A stretch of DNA of 64,000 nucleotides from Winogradskyella arenosi (GTDB taxonomy: Bacteria > Bacteroidota > Bacteroidia > Flavobacteriales > Flavobacteriaceae). Under the pieces are notes generated by a model. It saw only the letters and a program-made list of their open reading frames with translations. It was not told the origin of the DNA and made no database searches. Below, in pieces: positions 7,832-16,615 of the stretch. Numbering within the stretch: position 1 is the stretch's first letter; every line of letters starts with the position of its first letter. The DNA is taken from the NCBI RefSeq assembly GCF_003337305.1, contig NZ_QPJO01000001.1, positions 310,001-374,000 of the forward strand, read 5' to 3'. The position numbers were made by a program, and so were the translations under genes.

Positions 7832-8389
7832 ATGAAAACATTATTCAAAAACATTTTAGTATTCGCAGTGATGTTAGGAACATACACAAGCTACGCCAAC
7901 ACAACGTTAGAGGCTGTACCAAGTTTTAATGATGTAAAAAAAGGAAATTCAATTACCGTAACGGATGCTGAAGGTGCTATTATATTTAGCGGATTAGTTA
8001 ATTTTGATGGTGACATTAATACCTTATACGACTTCTCTCAGCTTCATGATGGTGTTTATGTTATTGAAATAAACAAAGCTTTTGAAATTGAAGTTAATAC
8101 TGTTGAGATTAAAGACCACCAGGTTAACTTTATTGACCAAAAAAGTGAAAAGATCTTTAAGCCCGTATTCAGAATTGAAAACGACCGTGTGATCATTTCA
8201 AAATTAGCATTAAACACTAATGAAATGGAAGTACAACTTTATTTTGGAAACGAATTAATCCTTAATGAAACTGTTAATGGTGCTGAAATTATCAATAGAG
8301 TGTACAAACTTGATAAAAAGATCAAAGGTGATTATACTGCTGTGGTAAAATCTAACGATCGCCAATACGTTGAAACATTTAGATTATAG
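7832..8389 (+). CDS. Secreted beta-rich protein, paralogue 2 of 3
   Basis: 185 residues, same layout as paralogue 1: signal peptide to about residue 22, then two DUF3244/sorting-domain-like beta modules. By eye it differs from paralogue 1 at about 15 positions, nine of them in the last 50 residues (for example NELILNETV against NELIYNEIV), so the second module is changing faster. Promoter block, leader and terminator are also duplicated, showing a recent tandem duplication of a whole transcription unit. Function unknown. Confidence 0.85.
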   Translation: MKTLFKNILVFAVMLGTYTSYANTTLEAVPSFNDVKKGNSITVTDAEGAIIFSGLVNFDGDINTLYDFSQLHDGVYVIEINKAFEIEVNTVEIKDHQVNFIDQKSEKIFKPVFRIENDRVIISKLALNTNEMEVQLYFGNELILNETVNGAEIINRVYKLDKKIKGDYTAVVKSNDRQYVETFRL

Positions 8390-8825
8390 ATTGTTGTTTA
8401 TATATAAGTTTATATTCCAAAAAGTGAGCTCTTAAGAGCTCACTTTTTTTATGCTTACATTTTAAGATCTCCTGATTAAAACGAACACAGAAGCATTTAC
8501 ACTACGATATGATGACCTAGCATCACCAAAGCTTAACTACCAATCTACGCTGTAGAAAGTTTTAGTCATTCCCTATTCGTCTTGTTTCTCATAGTAATTC
8601 CACAAATCGTATTCTGCTTTATTATTCGCCCTACCCAAAAGCTCTATTTATCCGTTTGTATTTTTCAATATATATAGAGACCAACCCCAAGGATTAAAGC
8701 CATTTTATACATCAAAGGAAGACTCCTACAAAATAGACCCCAAAAAGTTTAGGGTATCCGGAAAAAAAACTGTGATTTTACAAAATTCAACCTTAAATAA
8801 AACCGCAAAAAAAGCTTGAAAATTC
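8390..8825. other. Non-coding spacer between paralogues 2 and 3
   Basis: After the terminator at 8419-8450 there are about 370 bases with no supportable gene, RNA or repeat. The sequence is unlike the first spacer, whereas the promoter blocks on either side are conserved. Confidence 0.45.
8419..8450 (+). terminator. Terminator of paralogue 2
   Basis: Perfect palindrome AAAAAGTGAGCTCTT / AAGAGCTCACTTTTT with a T run. Confidence 0.85.
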
Positions 8826-8959
8826 AAAACCTATGGCAGATTACCACTAATATATGCTAAATTAACCCTAAGAAAAACACCTAACAGGCATTCGGTTAAT
8901 TTTGTATATAAATATGACAAAATCGTTGTTTTCAAACCTGAAGATGCCCTCTATCTTTG
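8826..8959 (+). promoter_or_regulatory. Conserved promoter/operator block, copy 3
   Basis: AAAACCTAT, AGATTACCA, dyad ATTAACC (8861-8867) - 26 bases - GGTTAAT (8894-8900), TTG (8926-8928) - 23 bases - TATCTTTG (8952-8959). The spacings equal those of copies 1 and 2 although bases between the boxes differ. The leader is only ~25 bases, so the longer 5' UTR of copies 1 and 2 is missing. Confidence 0.75.
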
Positions 8960-8987
8960 CCTATATATTTACATACCCTTATAGATA

Positions 8988-9548
8988 ATGAAATTATTAA
9001 TTAAAAACCTATTTATACTAGCTGTGATGTTCGGAACATTAACCAGCTACGCCAACGAAACTTTAGAGGTTGTACCAGCGTCTAACTACGTTAAAAAAGG
9101 AAACTTAATTTCTGTAGCTGACGCTACCGGAATGGTGATTTACAGCGGAACTGTTAATTATACAGGAGCACTAACTTCTCTTTTCAATTTTACACAATTA
9201 AAAGACGGTCAGTACACGGTAGAAATCACTAAAGACTTTGAAATAGAAATCAATACTATTGAAGTTAAAAATCACTTAGTGTCTTACTTAAACGCTAACA
9301 GAAAAGTCATTTTTAAGCCCGTAGTAAGAAAAGAAAATTCAAAAGTTTTAATTTCAAAATTAGATTTAGAATCCGATGATAGCATGGATGTTGAACTTTA
9401 CTACGAAGGAGATTTAATTCTTTCTGAAACAGTAAAAGGAAGTAAGATTTTAAATCGTGTGTACCAATTAGACGAATCACTTAGAGGCAATTACACAGCC
9501 AGAATCGTGTCGAATGACAGAGTGTTCGTCGAGAATTTCAGAATATAG
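8988..9548 (+). CDS. Secreted beta-rich protein, paralogue 3 of 3
   Basis: 186 residues, the most diverged of the three but clearly homologous along its whole length: signal peptide ending near SYA-NET, module one (LISVADATGMVIYSG ... FTQLKDGQYTVEI), module two (VELYYEGDLILSETV ... LRGNYTARIVS). It retains the promoter block, the post-stop conserved segment and a hairpin terminator. Function unknown; the retained regulation suggests all three respond to one signal. Confidence 0.85.
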   Translation: MKLLIKNLFILAVMFGTLTSYANETLEVVPASNYVKKGNLISVADATGMVIYSGTVNYTGALTSLFNFTQLKDGQYTVEITKDFEIEINTIEVKNHLVSYLNANRKVIFKPVVRKENSKVLISKLDLESDDSMDVELYYEGDLILSETVKGSKILNRVYQLDESLRGNYTARIVSNDRVFVENFRI

Positions 9549-9577
9549 ATTGTTGTTTATATTAGTTTATTTAGTTC

Positions 9578-9609
9578 AAAAAGTGGGTTGTAGAGAGCCC
9601 ACTTTTTTT
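9578..9609. terminator. Terminator of paralogue 3, shared with the convergent radical SAM gene
   Basis: AAAAAGTGGG-ttgtagagag-CCCACTTTTT with T run; it ends three bases before the stop codon of the minus-strand gene. Confidence 0.75.
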
Positions 9610-9611
9610 GT

Positions 9612-10685
9612 TTAAAAAAGTTTCAACTGCCCGTCTTTATAGCTTTCATGTAAAGCAGTATTTAACGGCGGCATCGCTTTATTCTTGAAGTATTTAAGCC
9701 GCGCCAACCTTACCATATCATTAATTTGCTGCGCTATTTGCCCTTCGCCATGCATTCGCTTCCCATAGTCGCTTTCATTGAGCGTCCCACCATGACAACT
9801 TTCAATTTGGTGTAATACTTTAGCCGCCCGATCGGGCATGGTTTTATGAATCCAATCCGTAAAAATTTCACCTATAGCACCGTTTAACCTAACTATAGTA
9901 TGGCTAATCCCAAAAGCCCCCGCGTCTGCCACCGCTTTTGCCATTGGCAATATCTCATGACTATTAATAGAAGGAATAATGGGAGCCAACATCACATTTA
10001 CAGGAATCCCTTGATCACTCAAGGCTTTTACAACTTGAAGTCTTCGTTTAATAGTTGCTGTTCTTGGCTCTAAAACACGCCGTGTTCTTTCAGATAAAGA
10101 CGTTATGGAGATATTTACCGCAATAAGATGATCTTCTGCTAAAGCCTTTAATATTTCTATATCACGTAAGATTAAAGCGTTCTTAGTAATAATACCAACC
10201 GGATGTTTATACTTTAGAAACACTTCTAAGCATTGTTTAGTCAATTCAAATTGCTGCTCGGCAGGCTGATAACAATCGGTATTTCCAGACATTACTATGG
10301 TTTGGGCTTTCCAACTTTTCTTTTTTAAATGCGCTTCTAATAATTTTGGCGCCTCTTTTTTTACCAGTATTTTTCGTTCAAAATCTAAGCCGGCACTATA
10401 CCCCCAAAATTCGTGTGAATTCCGAGCATAACAATAAATACAACCATGCTCACATCCTTGGTACATATTCATAGAATAAGCCATGCCAACATCTGGACTA
10501 GTTACTTTATTCACAATAGTTTTAGGAAACACATTGAGATATTGCGTTTTGTTTTTATCTGCAATTTCCCCTTCTTTTTCACAAAACTCTAAGAAATCAT
10601 CGCGTATTTCATGAGACAATTCAAAAAAACGGTTGTGTATATTTTTTTGGGCGCCACGCCCTTTTATTTTCGATTTAAAATCCAT
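9612..10685 (-). CDS. PA0069 family radical SAM protein (SplB-like)
   Basis: 357 residues. The radical SAM cluster motif is CEHGCIYC (C78, C82, C85; CxxxCxxC), followed by the family's YAR. Further family signatures are MSGNTDCYQPAE and ITKNALILRD. PA0069-type proteins belong to the SplB-like radical SAM group and bind one [4Fe-4S] cluster plus S-adenosylmethionine. Their biological reaction is not established. The gene stands alone on the minus strand, convergent with the paralogue cluster. Confidence 0.87.
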   Translation of the reverse strand: MDFKSKIKGRGAQKNIHNRFFELSHEIRDDFLEFCEKEGEIADKNKTQYLNVFPKTIVNKVTSPDVGMAYSMNMYQGCEHGCIYCYARNSHEFWGYSAGLDFERKILVKKEAPKLLEAHLKKKSWKAQTIVMSGNTDCYQPAEQQFELTKQCLEVFLKYKHPVGIITKNALILRDIEILKALAEDHLIAVNISITSLSERTRRVLEPRTATIKRRLQVVKALSDQGIPVNVMLAPIIPSINSHEILPMAKAVADAGAFGISHTIVRLNGAIGEIFTDWIHKTMPDRAAKVLHQIESCHGGTLNESDYGKRMHGEGQIAQQINDMVRLARLKYFKNKAMPPLNTALHESYKDGQLKLF

Positions 10686-10767
10686 TGTATAAAATTATTA
10701 GGAAAAGGGATGGGTCGTGGCTACAGGTTGTAGTTTTAACGGAATAGATTTAATTTTTTACAAACCC

Positions 10768-10803
10768 AAAAAAGCCCTTAATTATTAAATTAAGGACTTT
10801 TTA
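10768..10803 (-). terminator. Terminator of the TraB/GumN gene
   Basis: On the minus strand, AAAAAGTCCTTAATTT-aat-AATTAAGGGCTTTTTT, 23 bases downstream of the stop at 10826. Confidence 0.75.
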
Positions 10804-10825
10804 AATAGGATTGCATTGGCACTTA

Positions 10826-11695
10826 TTAATCTAAAATTGGCGTTACCGTATAACCTGCTTTTTTAAGTAAATTAATAACCCCTTTATCGCCACCTAAATG
10901 AGCACCTCCTACAGCATAAAACACTGTATTATCTTTAGAGTAAGCTTCCATTTTAGGAATCCACTTAGTGTTTCTATCGTCTAGAAAACGCTTCATGCCT
11001 TCAGCGTCATCATGCATATAGTCATCCATAAAATTATACATCTCATCTACATCTTCAGCAAGATAGTATTGTAATAACTGGTTGTAGAGCATTTCATTAT
11101 TTCCATTATCCACCATTTCAACTAAAGTATCAATCTGCTCTTCATAAGGATCTTTTTCAAAAACATTTATCTGATCGGCTACATTTTCTAAACCACTCAC
11201 CTCTTTGTTTGCTGCTTTAGCCATATTAACCAGGCTCATCTCGTAACTCTCAAAAGGACCATCTCCAATAGAGGTCATTGCTAATACAGACATTAACATC
11301 ATTGGTTTAAACCTATTGTAATTATTAACACCTACACCAGTCTTTTCCTTTAAATACGTGTCTAACGTTTTAAATTCAACATCCGACATATAAGATTTTA
11401 ACGATTCACCTTCTTTTAACGCTATTAATTTCATAAACTCTGCATAGTAATTAGGGTCATCCATATCAATTTCTAGCACCACTTTTTCTGAAGACTCAAA
11501 AGCTTTTTGCACTTTATCTTTTAGAATAAAATCCTTTTTAGGTATTCTATGTATAGTACCAAATAGATAAGATGTTTTAATATTATCGCCTTCAATTTTC
11601 CATAAAATAGATTTAGGATTATTCTGGGCGGCAATGCTAAATGTGGTTACAATAAATACAACAATGACGAATGCGATTTGATTTAATTTTCTCAT
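10826..11695 (-). CDS. TraB/GumN family protein
   Basis: 289 residues, the usual length for the family, with a signal peptide (cleavage near SIAAQ, ~23). It keeps the first GxxH-type motif (ILWKIEGDN...YLFGTIH), a conserved LEIDM segment, and the second motif near the C-terminus (YAVGGAHLGGDKGVINLL). TraB/Tiki proteins are putative metalloproteases with these two motifs, but bacterial members are uncharacterised. The protein should be exported. A second, much larger TraB/GumN gene lies at 19787. Confidence 0.85.
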   Translation of the reverse strand: MRKLNQIAFVIVVFIVTTFSIAAQNNPKSILWKIEGDNIKTSYLFGTIHRIPKKDFILKDKVQKAFESSEKVVLEIDMDDPNYYAEFMKLIALKEGESLKSYMSDVEFKTLDTYLKEKTGVGVNNYNRFKPMMLMSVLAMTSIGDGPFESYEMSLVNMAKAANKEVSGLENVADQINVFEKDPYEEQIDTLVEMVDNGNNEMLYNQLLQYYLAEDVDEMYNFMDDYMHDDAEGMKRFLDDRNTKWIPKMEAYSKDNTVFYAVGGAHLGGDKGVINLLKKAGYTVTPILD

Positions 11696-11777
11696 AATTT
11701 TAATTTTATTAAGGATTTAGTTTAATACTGTTATTAAAGTTTCTATTATTAATTTGATCAGGATTATCATATTTCTT

Positions 11778-12176
11778 CTAAATTTCTAATTGACCGTTTT
11801 TTATTGTAACTGTTTCGTGCCTATCGTCAGAAATAATATCTAGGCTTATTAAGTTGAAGTTTTTAAGAGATTCAACATCGTTTACTAACAATTGATGAAT
11901 GCGATTGGCTTCTTTTTGTAAGGATTCGTATTTGCAGTTAATTAAACTGAAACTTACGTGCGCTACAGAAAACCCTTCTGTTTTAGAATACTGCACTCCT
12001 TTAGAATACATATCCTTTGAAATACTGTCGCAATTACAATGAGTATTTAAAGAGGCTTCAATTTGATTTACGGTGATTTCATCAGCCGAATGACTATCAT
12101 AAAAAGCACTAAAAAGACCTACTAAAAAAGCCCCTATAAGAATAATAACTGAGATGTAAATGATTCGTTTTTTCAT
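11778..12176 (-). CDS. Membrane-anchored or secreted hypothetical protein
   Basis: 132 residues from the ATG at 12176. The frame can be read back to 12287, but that adds an unlikely 37-residue extension, so the methionine beginning MKKRIIYISVIILIGAFLV is preferred. The N-terminal helix anchors or exports the protein. The remainder has a CNC pair (HCNCDS), is mixed alpha/beta and belongs to no recognised family. It sits 82 bases upstream of the TraB/GumN gene on the same strand and may be co-transcribed with it. Confidence 0.6.
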   Translation of the reverse strand: MKKRIIYISVIILIGAFLVGLFSAFYDSHSADEITVNQIEASLNTHCNCDSISKDMYSKGVQYSKTEGFSVAHVSFSLINCKYESLQKEANRIHQLLVNDVESLKNFNLISLDIISDDRHETVTIKNGQLEI

Positions 12177-12357
12177 TTTTAAAAGAGATTTAATTGGTTT
12201 GTGATTGTGAAACCAAAGTACCTTTAAAAAAACGCACAAAACAAAGGAAGCATACCCAGTTTTAGAAAAATAGGGTGTGAAAAACATTATTTAAAATTCT
12301 GATTTTTAAATAATTAAAACAAAAGCAAGTAGTTTAACTGCGTCTACATAATGAAGT

Positions 12358-12379
12358 CCCTAAATTTATAAATTTAGGG
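12358..12379. repeat. Perfect 22-base palindrome
   Basis: CCCTAAATTTA / TAAATTTAGGG, 16 bases after the stop of the TPR-AraC gene (minus strand). It lacks a T run on that strand, so it is either a poor terminator or a protein site. Confidence 0.5.
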
Positions 12380-12395
12380 TAAAACTGAAGGAATT

Positions 12396-14102
12396 TTAAT
12401 CTAAAGTATTCAACTTTTTAATGTAGAATGATGGATTTAATCCGGTTTTCTTTTTGAAATATTTAGTGAAAGAATCGGCACTTTTATAGCCTACTTCCTC
12501 AGCGATGGATTGAATGGAAAACTTTCTAAAACGTGTATCAGTTTTAAGTTTTAAAACCGCATAGTTAATTCGTAAATCGTTGATATAGGTATTGAAATTT
12601 TTCTGGTAATGAGAATTGATTACTTTAGACAAGTACGACGTATTTGTTTTTATTTTCTTAGCAACATTATAAGAATTACAATCTTGTCTTAAAAAATATT
12701 CTTGTGCTTCTAATTTACGTAAACCTTCAAGAATCTGATTTTTGGTTGTTTCATTTATATCCGACGGATTGTCTTCTGGCACCTCATCTTTTACATGATC
12801 GCTAACAGAGGCCACATGGTTTTCTGCATTTACCTTTTCTAAAAGCATTTTAAATTTTGCTTCATTTTTCTTTTTAAGCCTACTGAATCTAAAAAGAAAA
12901 ATTAACAGAATAAGAATGATTACAACAGAAACTGCAACACTATATTTAAAGCTATTCTTTTCAGAATTTATGGCATCCAATTCGGCCTCAAAAGCTTTTA
13001 ACTCTTGCTGTTTAAAAACCCCCACCACCGTATCTTGAATTTTATTAAGTGCTTCGGTAGTAAGAATATATTTTTCAAAATAAAAATTAGACTTTTCTAT
13101 ATTACCATTGTATTTATAGGCTTTTGCTAACATTTTATAATGGTCTTCCATAAAGCCTTCTTCCTCTTCAGAAACATGGTAATTATCTAATCCTTCTTGC
13201 AGAATTTTCTGGGCTTTTGCATACGCTTTTAAACCTATATACGCTTTACCATAAAGTCCGGAATAAACTAAAGATTCCAATTCACTAATGGGCAAACAAT
13301 AGGTCTTTGAAGTTTCAAAATTAGAAAGTGCTTCGTTGTACTTTCCATATAATAAATTAACCTCTCCTTGCGTTCTGTACAGCCTTTTTGTAAGACAACT
13401 ATCCTTTACAATTCTATTAAAGGTTATAGCTTGGTTTACATAGGCTTTAGCAGAATCTTTTACTTTAGATTTAATATAAGCCTGACTTAAATAATACAAT
13501 GTAACTACTTGCTGTCTTAAATTGCTTTCAGTTGCAGAAGGGGTACGAACTAAATCTTGTCGTTGACTTATATCTAACGCCTGTTTAAGATATGTTATAG
13601 ATGCTTCCCTATCGCCAACAAAAGATTTCACAAAACCCAATTGCATTAAAACGGCGCTTTCTAAATCCAATTGGTTTTGTTTTTTTGCTAACGCCAAAGC
13701 ATGGGTTTGCATTTCCATGGCTTTACCAATACGTCCTTGAAAAAAATAACTACGTCCAAGTTTATAGGTAATTGCAGTCAACTCTTGTTCTAAAACATCT
13801 GTTGTTGCTAAAGCAAACATTTGCTCTTGCTCTGCTTTAAAAGCATCAAAATGTCTTAAATTTATTTGAAGATTAATAAACTTAGATAATCCTCGTATTG
13901 TTTCTTTTGCATTAGACTCTCGTTCTGCTTTTTCTATGTAATACGCAATTAACGTTTCTGAAAGCTCTGGGTTTTCTAGATAGCTTTTATCAATTAAACT
14001 AGAAAGATTATCGTAAGATTTTAAACTCAGTGTATCGCGCTCTTGACCATTCAAACAGAGGATGAATAGCGAACAAACAAAAACGAAAATTACTTTTTTC
14101 AT
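12396..14102 (-). CDS. TPR-containing membrane AraC-type regulator
   Basis: 568 residues. Order: signal/anchor segment 1-19; tetratricopeptide-like helical repeats about 60-350 facing the periplasm; transmembrane helix about 385-405 (VSVVIILILLIFLF); cytoplasmic linker; AraC helix-turn-helix domain about 475-568 (NVAKKIKTNTSYLSKVIN, SIQSIAEEVGYKSADSFTKY). This one-component layout is common in Flavobacteriia and passes an envelope signal directly to DNA. Targets are unknown. Its start lies 8 bases after the stop of the enoyl-CoA hydratase gene, so the two are co-transcribed. Confidence 0.85.
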   Translation of the reverse strand: MKKVIFVFVCSLFILCLNGQERDTLSLKSYDNLSSLIDKSYLENPELSETLIAYYIEKAERESNAKETIRGLSKFINLQINLRHFDAFKAEQEQMFALATTDVLEQELTAITYKLGRSYFFQGRIGKAMEMQTHALALAKKQNQLDLESAVLMQLGFVKSFVGDREASITYLKQALDISQRQDLVRTPSATESNLRQQVVTLYYLSQAYIKSKVKDSAKAYVNQAITFNRIVKDSCLTKRLYRTQGEVNLLYGKYNEALSNFETSKTYCLPISELESLVYSGLYGKAYIGLKAYAKAQKILQEGLDNYHVSEEEEGFMEDHYKMLAKAYKYNGNIEKSNFYFEKYILTTEALNKIQDTVVGVFKQQELKAFEAELDAINSEKNSFKYSVAVSVVIILILLIFLFRFSRLKKKNEAKFKMLLEKVNAENHVASVSDHVKDEVPEDNPSDINETTKNQILEGLRKLEAQEYFLRQDCNSYNVAKKIKTNTSYLSKVINSHYQKNFNTYINDLRINYAVLKLKTDTRFRKFSIQSIAEEVGYKSADSFTKYFKKKTGLNPSFYIKKLNTLD

Positions 14103-14110
14103 TAAGTAGA

Positions 14111-14893
14111 TTACTTCCCTGGAAAATCAGCTTTACGTTTCTCTAAGAATGCGGTAGTCCCTTCTACAAAATCTTCCGTACCAAAACAATTTCCGAAAGC
14201 TTCAATTTCTACCTCAAAACCATTAACACCAGCTTCATAATTGGCATTAATAGCATTAATAGCTTCTGCAATAGCTACAGACGAATTGCGCATAATTTTA
14301 CTTGCAATTTTTTCCGCTAATGGTAATAATTCATCTTGAGGCACCACGTGATTCACCAAGCCGTAATTTAAAGCTGTTTCAGCATCAATCATTCCTGCAG
14401 TCATCACCATCTCCATAGCTCTTCCTTTCCCTACTAATTGTGGCAAACGCTGTGTACCACCATAACCAGGAATAACTCCAAGAGAAACTTCTGGCAAGCC
14501 CATTTTAGCATTAGCACTCGCCACTCTAAAGTGTGCCGCCATTGCTAATTCTAAGCCTCCTCCTAGTGCAAAACCATTGACAGCAGCAATAACTGGTGTA
14601 CTTAAATTGGCTACAAAATCGAATAAAAGCTTATGTCCTTGTGCAGCTAATGCACCACCTTCTTCAACACTAAAATCAGCAAACTCGCTAATATCTGCTC
14701 CTGCAACAAAGGCCTTTTCACCACTTCCAGTAACAATAATAACCTTGGTATCAGCATCGGTATTAGCCGCATCAAAAGCTTCGTGTAGTTCTTGAATAGT
14801 CGCTTTATTTAAAGCATTTAATTTTTTAGGTCTGTTAATTGTAATGGTGGTAATTCCATTTGAATACTCTGATAAAATATTGTCGTAATTCAT
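14111..14893 (-). CDS. Enoyl-CoA hydratase/isomerase family protein (crotonase)
   Basis: 260 residues, standard crotonase length. Both catalytic glutamates of the enoyl-CoA hydratase type are present and 20 residues apart (E115 in GGGLELAM, E135 in PEVSLG). The oxyanion-hole segment (AFVAGADISEF) and the IPGYGGTQRL signature are also intact. It should hydrate trans-2-enoyl-CoA to 3-hydroxyacyl-CoA in beta-oxidation or amino-acid catabolism. It leads an operon with the TPR-AraC regulator. The exact substrate is not readable from sequence. Confidence 0.9.
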   Translation of the reverse strand: MNYDNILSEYSNGITTITINRPKKLNALNKATIQELHEAFDAANTDADTKVIIVTGSGEKAFVAGADISEFADFSVEEGGALAAQGHKLLFDFVANLSTPVIAAVNGFALGGGLELAMAAHFRVASANAKMGLPEVSLGVIPGYGGTQRLPQLVGKGRAMEMVMTAGMIDAETALNYGLVNHVVPQDELLPLAEKIASKIMRNSSVAIAEAINAINANYEAGVNGFEVEIEAFGNCFGTEDFVEGTTAFLEKRKADFPGK

Positions 14894-15012
14894 AATAACG
14901 TATTTGTATTCCCCAAAAAGCAGGAATCTTATTAATTATATTTAGTTATAAATGAGGTCTAAATAGCTTTCTATCTAGGTTCTTGTCCTCATTACTTTAG
15001 TTTAAACGTGGT

Positions 15013-16464
15013 TTAATGCTTCGGAAAAGCAACCGTAAAAATAGTGCCTTTACCAAGCTGAGATGTAAAGGTAATACTTCCGTTATAAGTTTCTACAATG
15101 TTTTTCACCATCCCTAAACCTAAGCCCATACCACTAGATTTGGTTGTGAATTTTGGCTCAAAAATCTTAGATTTTGTCTCTTCCGCTATTCCTGAACCAT
15201 TATCTTCTATAGTGATACTCACCTTATCTTGTGTACTAAAAACACGCACCACAATCTTTGGCGCTTCTGCCGTATCTGGAATTGCCTGTATACCATTCTT
15301 AACCAAATTGGTCACCACTCTAATGAGTTGTGTACGATCGAATTTCGCGATAATTTCTTCTGTTTCGGGATAAAACTCAATATAATCTTCATTAAAAATA
15401 TCGAGAGCCATTTTTACAATCAGCACCACATTGAGCTCCTCGCTTTTTTGCGCAGGCATCTTGGCAAAGTTTGAAAATGCAGATGCAATAGAACTTAAGG
15501 TATCGATTTGCTGAATTAGGGTATCACTATACTCTTTTAATTTCTGATGAATATTCTTGTCTTCCGGATTAAACTTACGTTCAAAACTCTGAACAGTTAA
15601 TCGCATAGGGGTCAGCGGGTTTTTAATTTCATGCGCCACCTGTTTAGCCATTTCTCGCCAGGCTTGCTCACGCTCATTGGTGGCCAATTTTACGGCACTC
15701 GCCTCTAATTGATCAATCATGCTATTATAAGAGTTAACTAAAGTCTCAATCTCTTCACTAGAGGCCTTTATTTCAATTTTTTTATTGCGCTTTTCTAAAC
15801 GTGTTTCACTCATTTTATCGCTAATGGTTTTTAACGATTTGGTAATAAATTTAGAGATTAAATAGGCAAATATTATGGCCACAAATATTAACACCAAATA
15901 CGCATAAGCCAAGCGCAATAAGAATTCTTTAAGCTCTTTATTGAAAAAGTCGTCATTCTCTAAATAGGGCAAGTTTAAAATGGCAATGTTTTTAAACTTC
16001 TCATCCATAATATAGGTATAGGAGGACTGAAAAGTATGTCCAGCCACCTTATTTTTAATTACATAACGATGCTCTAGGGTATTGGATAAAACATTGAGTA
16101 TTTCCGGATCTAGACAACGCTCTTCAGCATCAATTTGCAAGGTCCGCTTAGAACTTTTTAACAACTGACCATCAAGATCATATAATTTAATTTGAAGGTT
16201 ATGAATGGCATCAATTTCAAAAATTTCATCTTTAAAAATTAATGGAATATTTTCTGTGGTGACCGGATAGGTGGTTTCCCTCAGGACAAAGCCAATACTT
16301 TGCTGTATTGCTCTTTCTTTACGTTGTAGGCGCTCTTCATGGTAATCTTTAGCTTCTTCCCTGTATTGATAAATGGTAACCGCAGCAATTAAGCCTGAAG
16401 CTAACAGCACCAAAAGAATCATATTGATAATAATTCGGGTTCTTAAGGATAAACGTTTAATCAT
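15013..16464 (-). CDS. NtrY-like HAMP sensor histidine kinase
   Basis: 483 residues. Two membrane helices (13-33, 184-204) flank a ~150-residue periplasmic sensor, followed by HAMP (205-260). The phospho-acceptor His is H278 in VAHEIKNPLTPMRL, an NtrY-type H box. The ATP-binding boxes are N (NLVKNG, N390), G1 (DNGSG, 421-425) and G2 (GMGLGLG, 445-451). All catalytic elements are present. No response regulator lies beside it, so its partner is elsewhere. The signal is unknown. Flanking minus-strand genes are separated by >100 bases, so it is probably monocistronic. Confidence 0.88.
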   Translation of the reverse strand: MIKRLSLRTRIIINMILLVLLASGLIAAVTIYQYREEAKDYHEERLQRKERAIQQSIGFVLRETTYPVTTENIPLIFKDEIFEIDAIHNLQIKLYDLDGQLLKSSKRTLQIDAEERCLDPEILNVLSNTLEHRYVIKNKVAGHTFQSSYTYIMDEKFKNIAILNLPYLENDDFFNKELKEFLLRLAYAYLVLIFVAIIFAYLISKFITKSLKTISDKMSETRLEKRNKKIEIKASSEEIETLVNSYNSMIDQLEASAVKLATNEREQAWREMAKQVAHEIKNPLTPMRLTVQSFERKFNPEDKNIHQKLKEYSDTLIQQIDTLSSIASAFSNFAKMPAQKSEELNVVLIVKMALDIFNEDYIEFYPETEEIIAKFDRTQLIRVVTNLVKNGIQAIPDTAEAPKIVVRVFSTQDKVSITIEDNGSGIAEETKSKIFEPKFTTKSSGMGLGLGMVKNIVETYNGSITFTSQLGKGTIFTVAFPKH

Positions 16465-16615
16465 TCTGATACTACCGGTTTAAAGCTATTGCTCTGCTAA
16501 TTTTAATTACAAGTTTTAAAGATAGCAATAATCAATCCAAAATAAGACCCCAAGAACCTTCAGTTTAAAATTAGGGTGTTAAGTTCTTAAAACACGTTTT
16601 GCGCTTCAGAAAACG

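Noticed and set aside
12177..12287. 37-residue extension of the small exported protein
   Set aside because: It would bury the signal/anchor helix behind a second hydrophobic stretch; the internal ATG gives a normal N-terminus.
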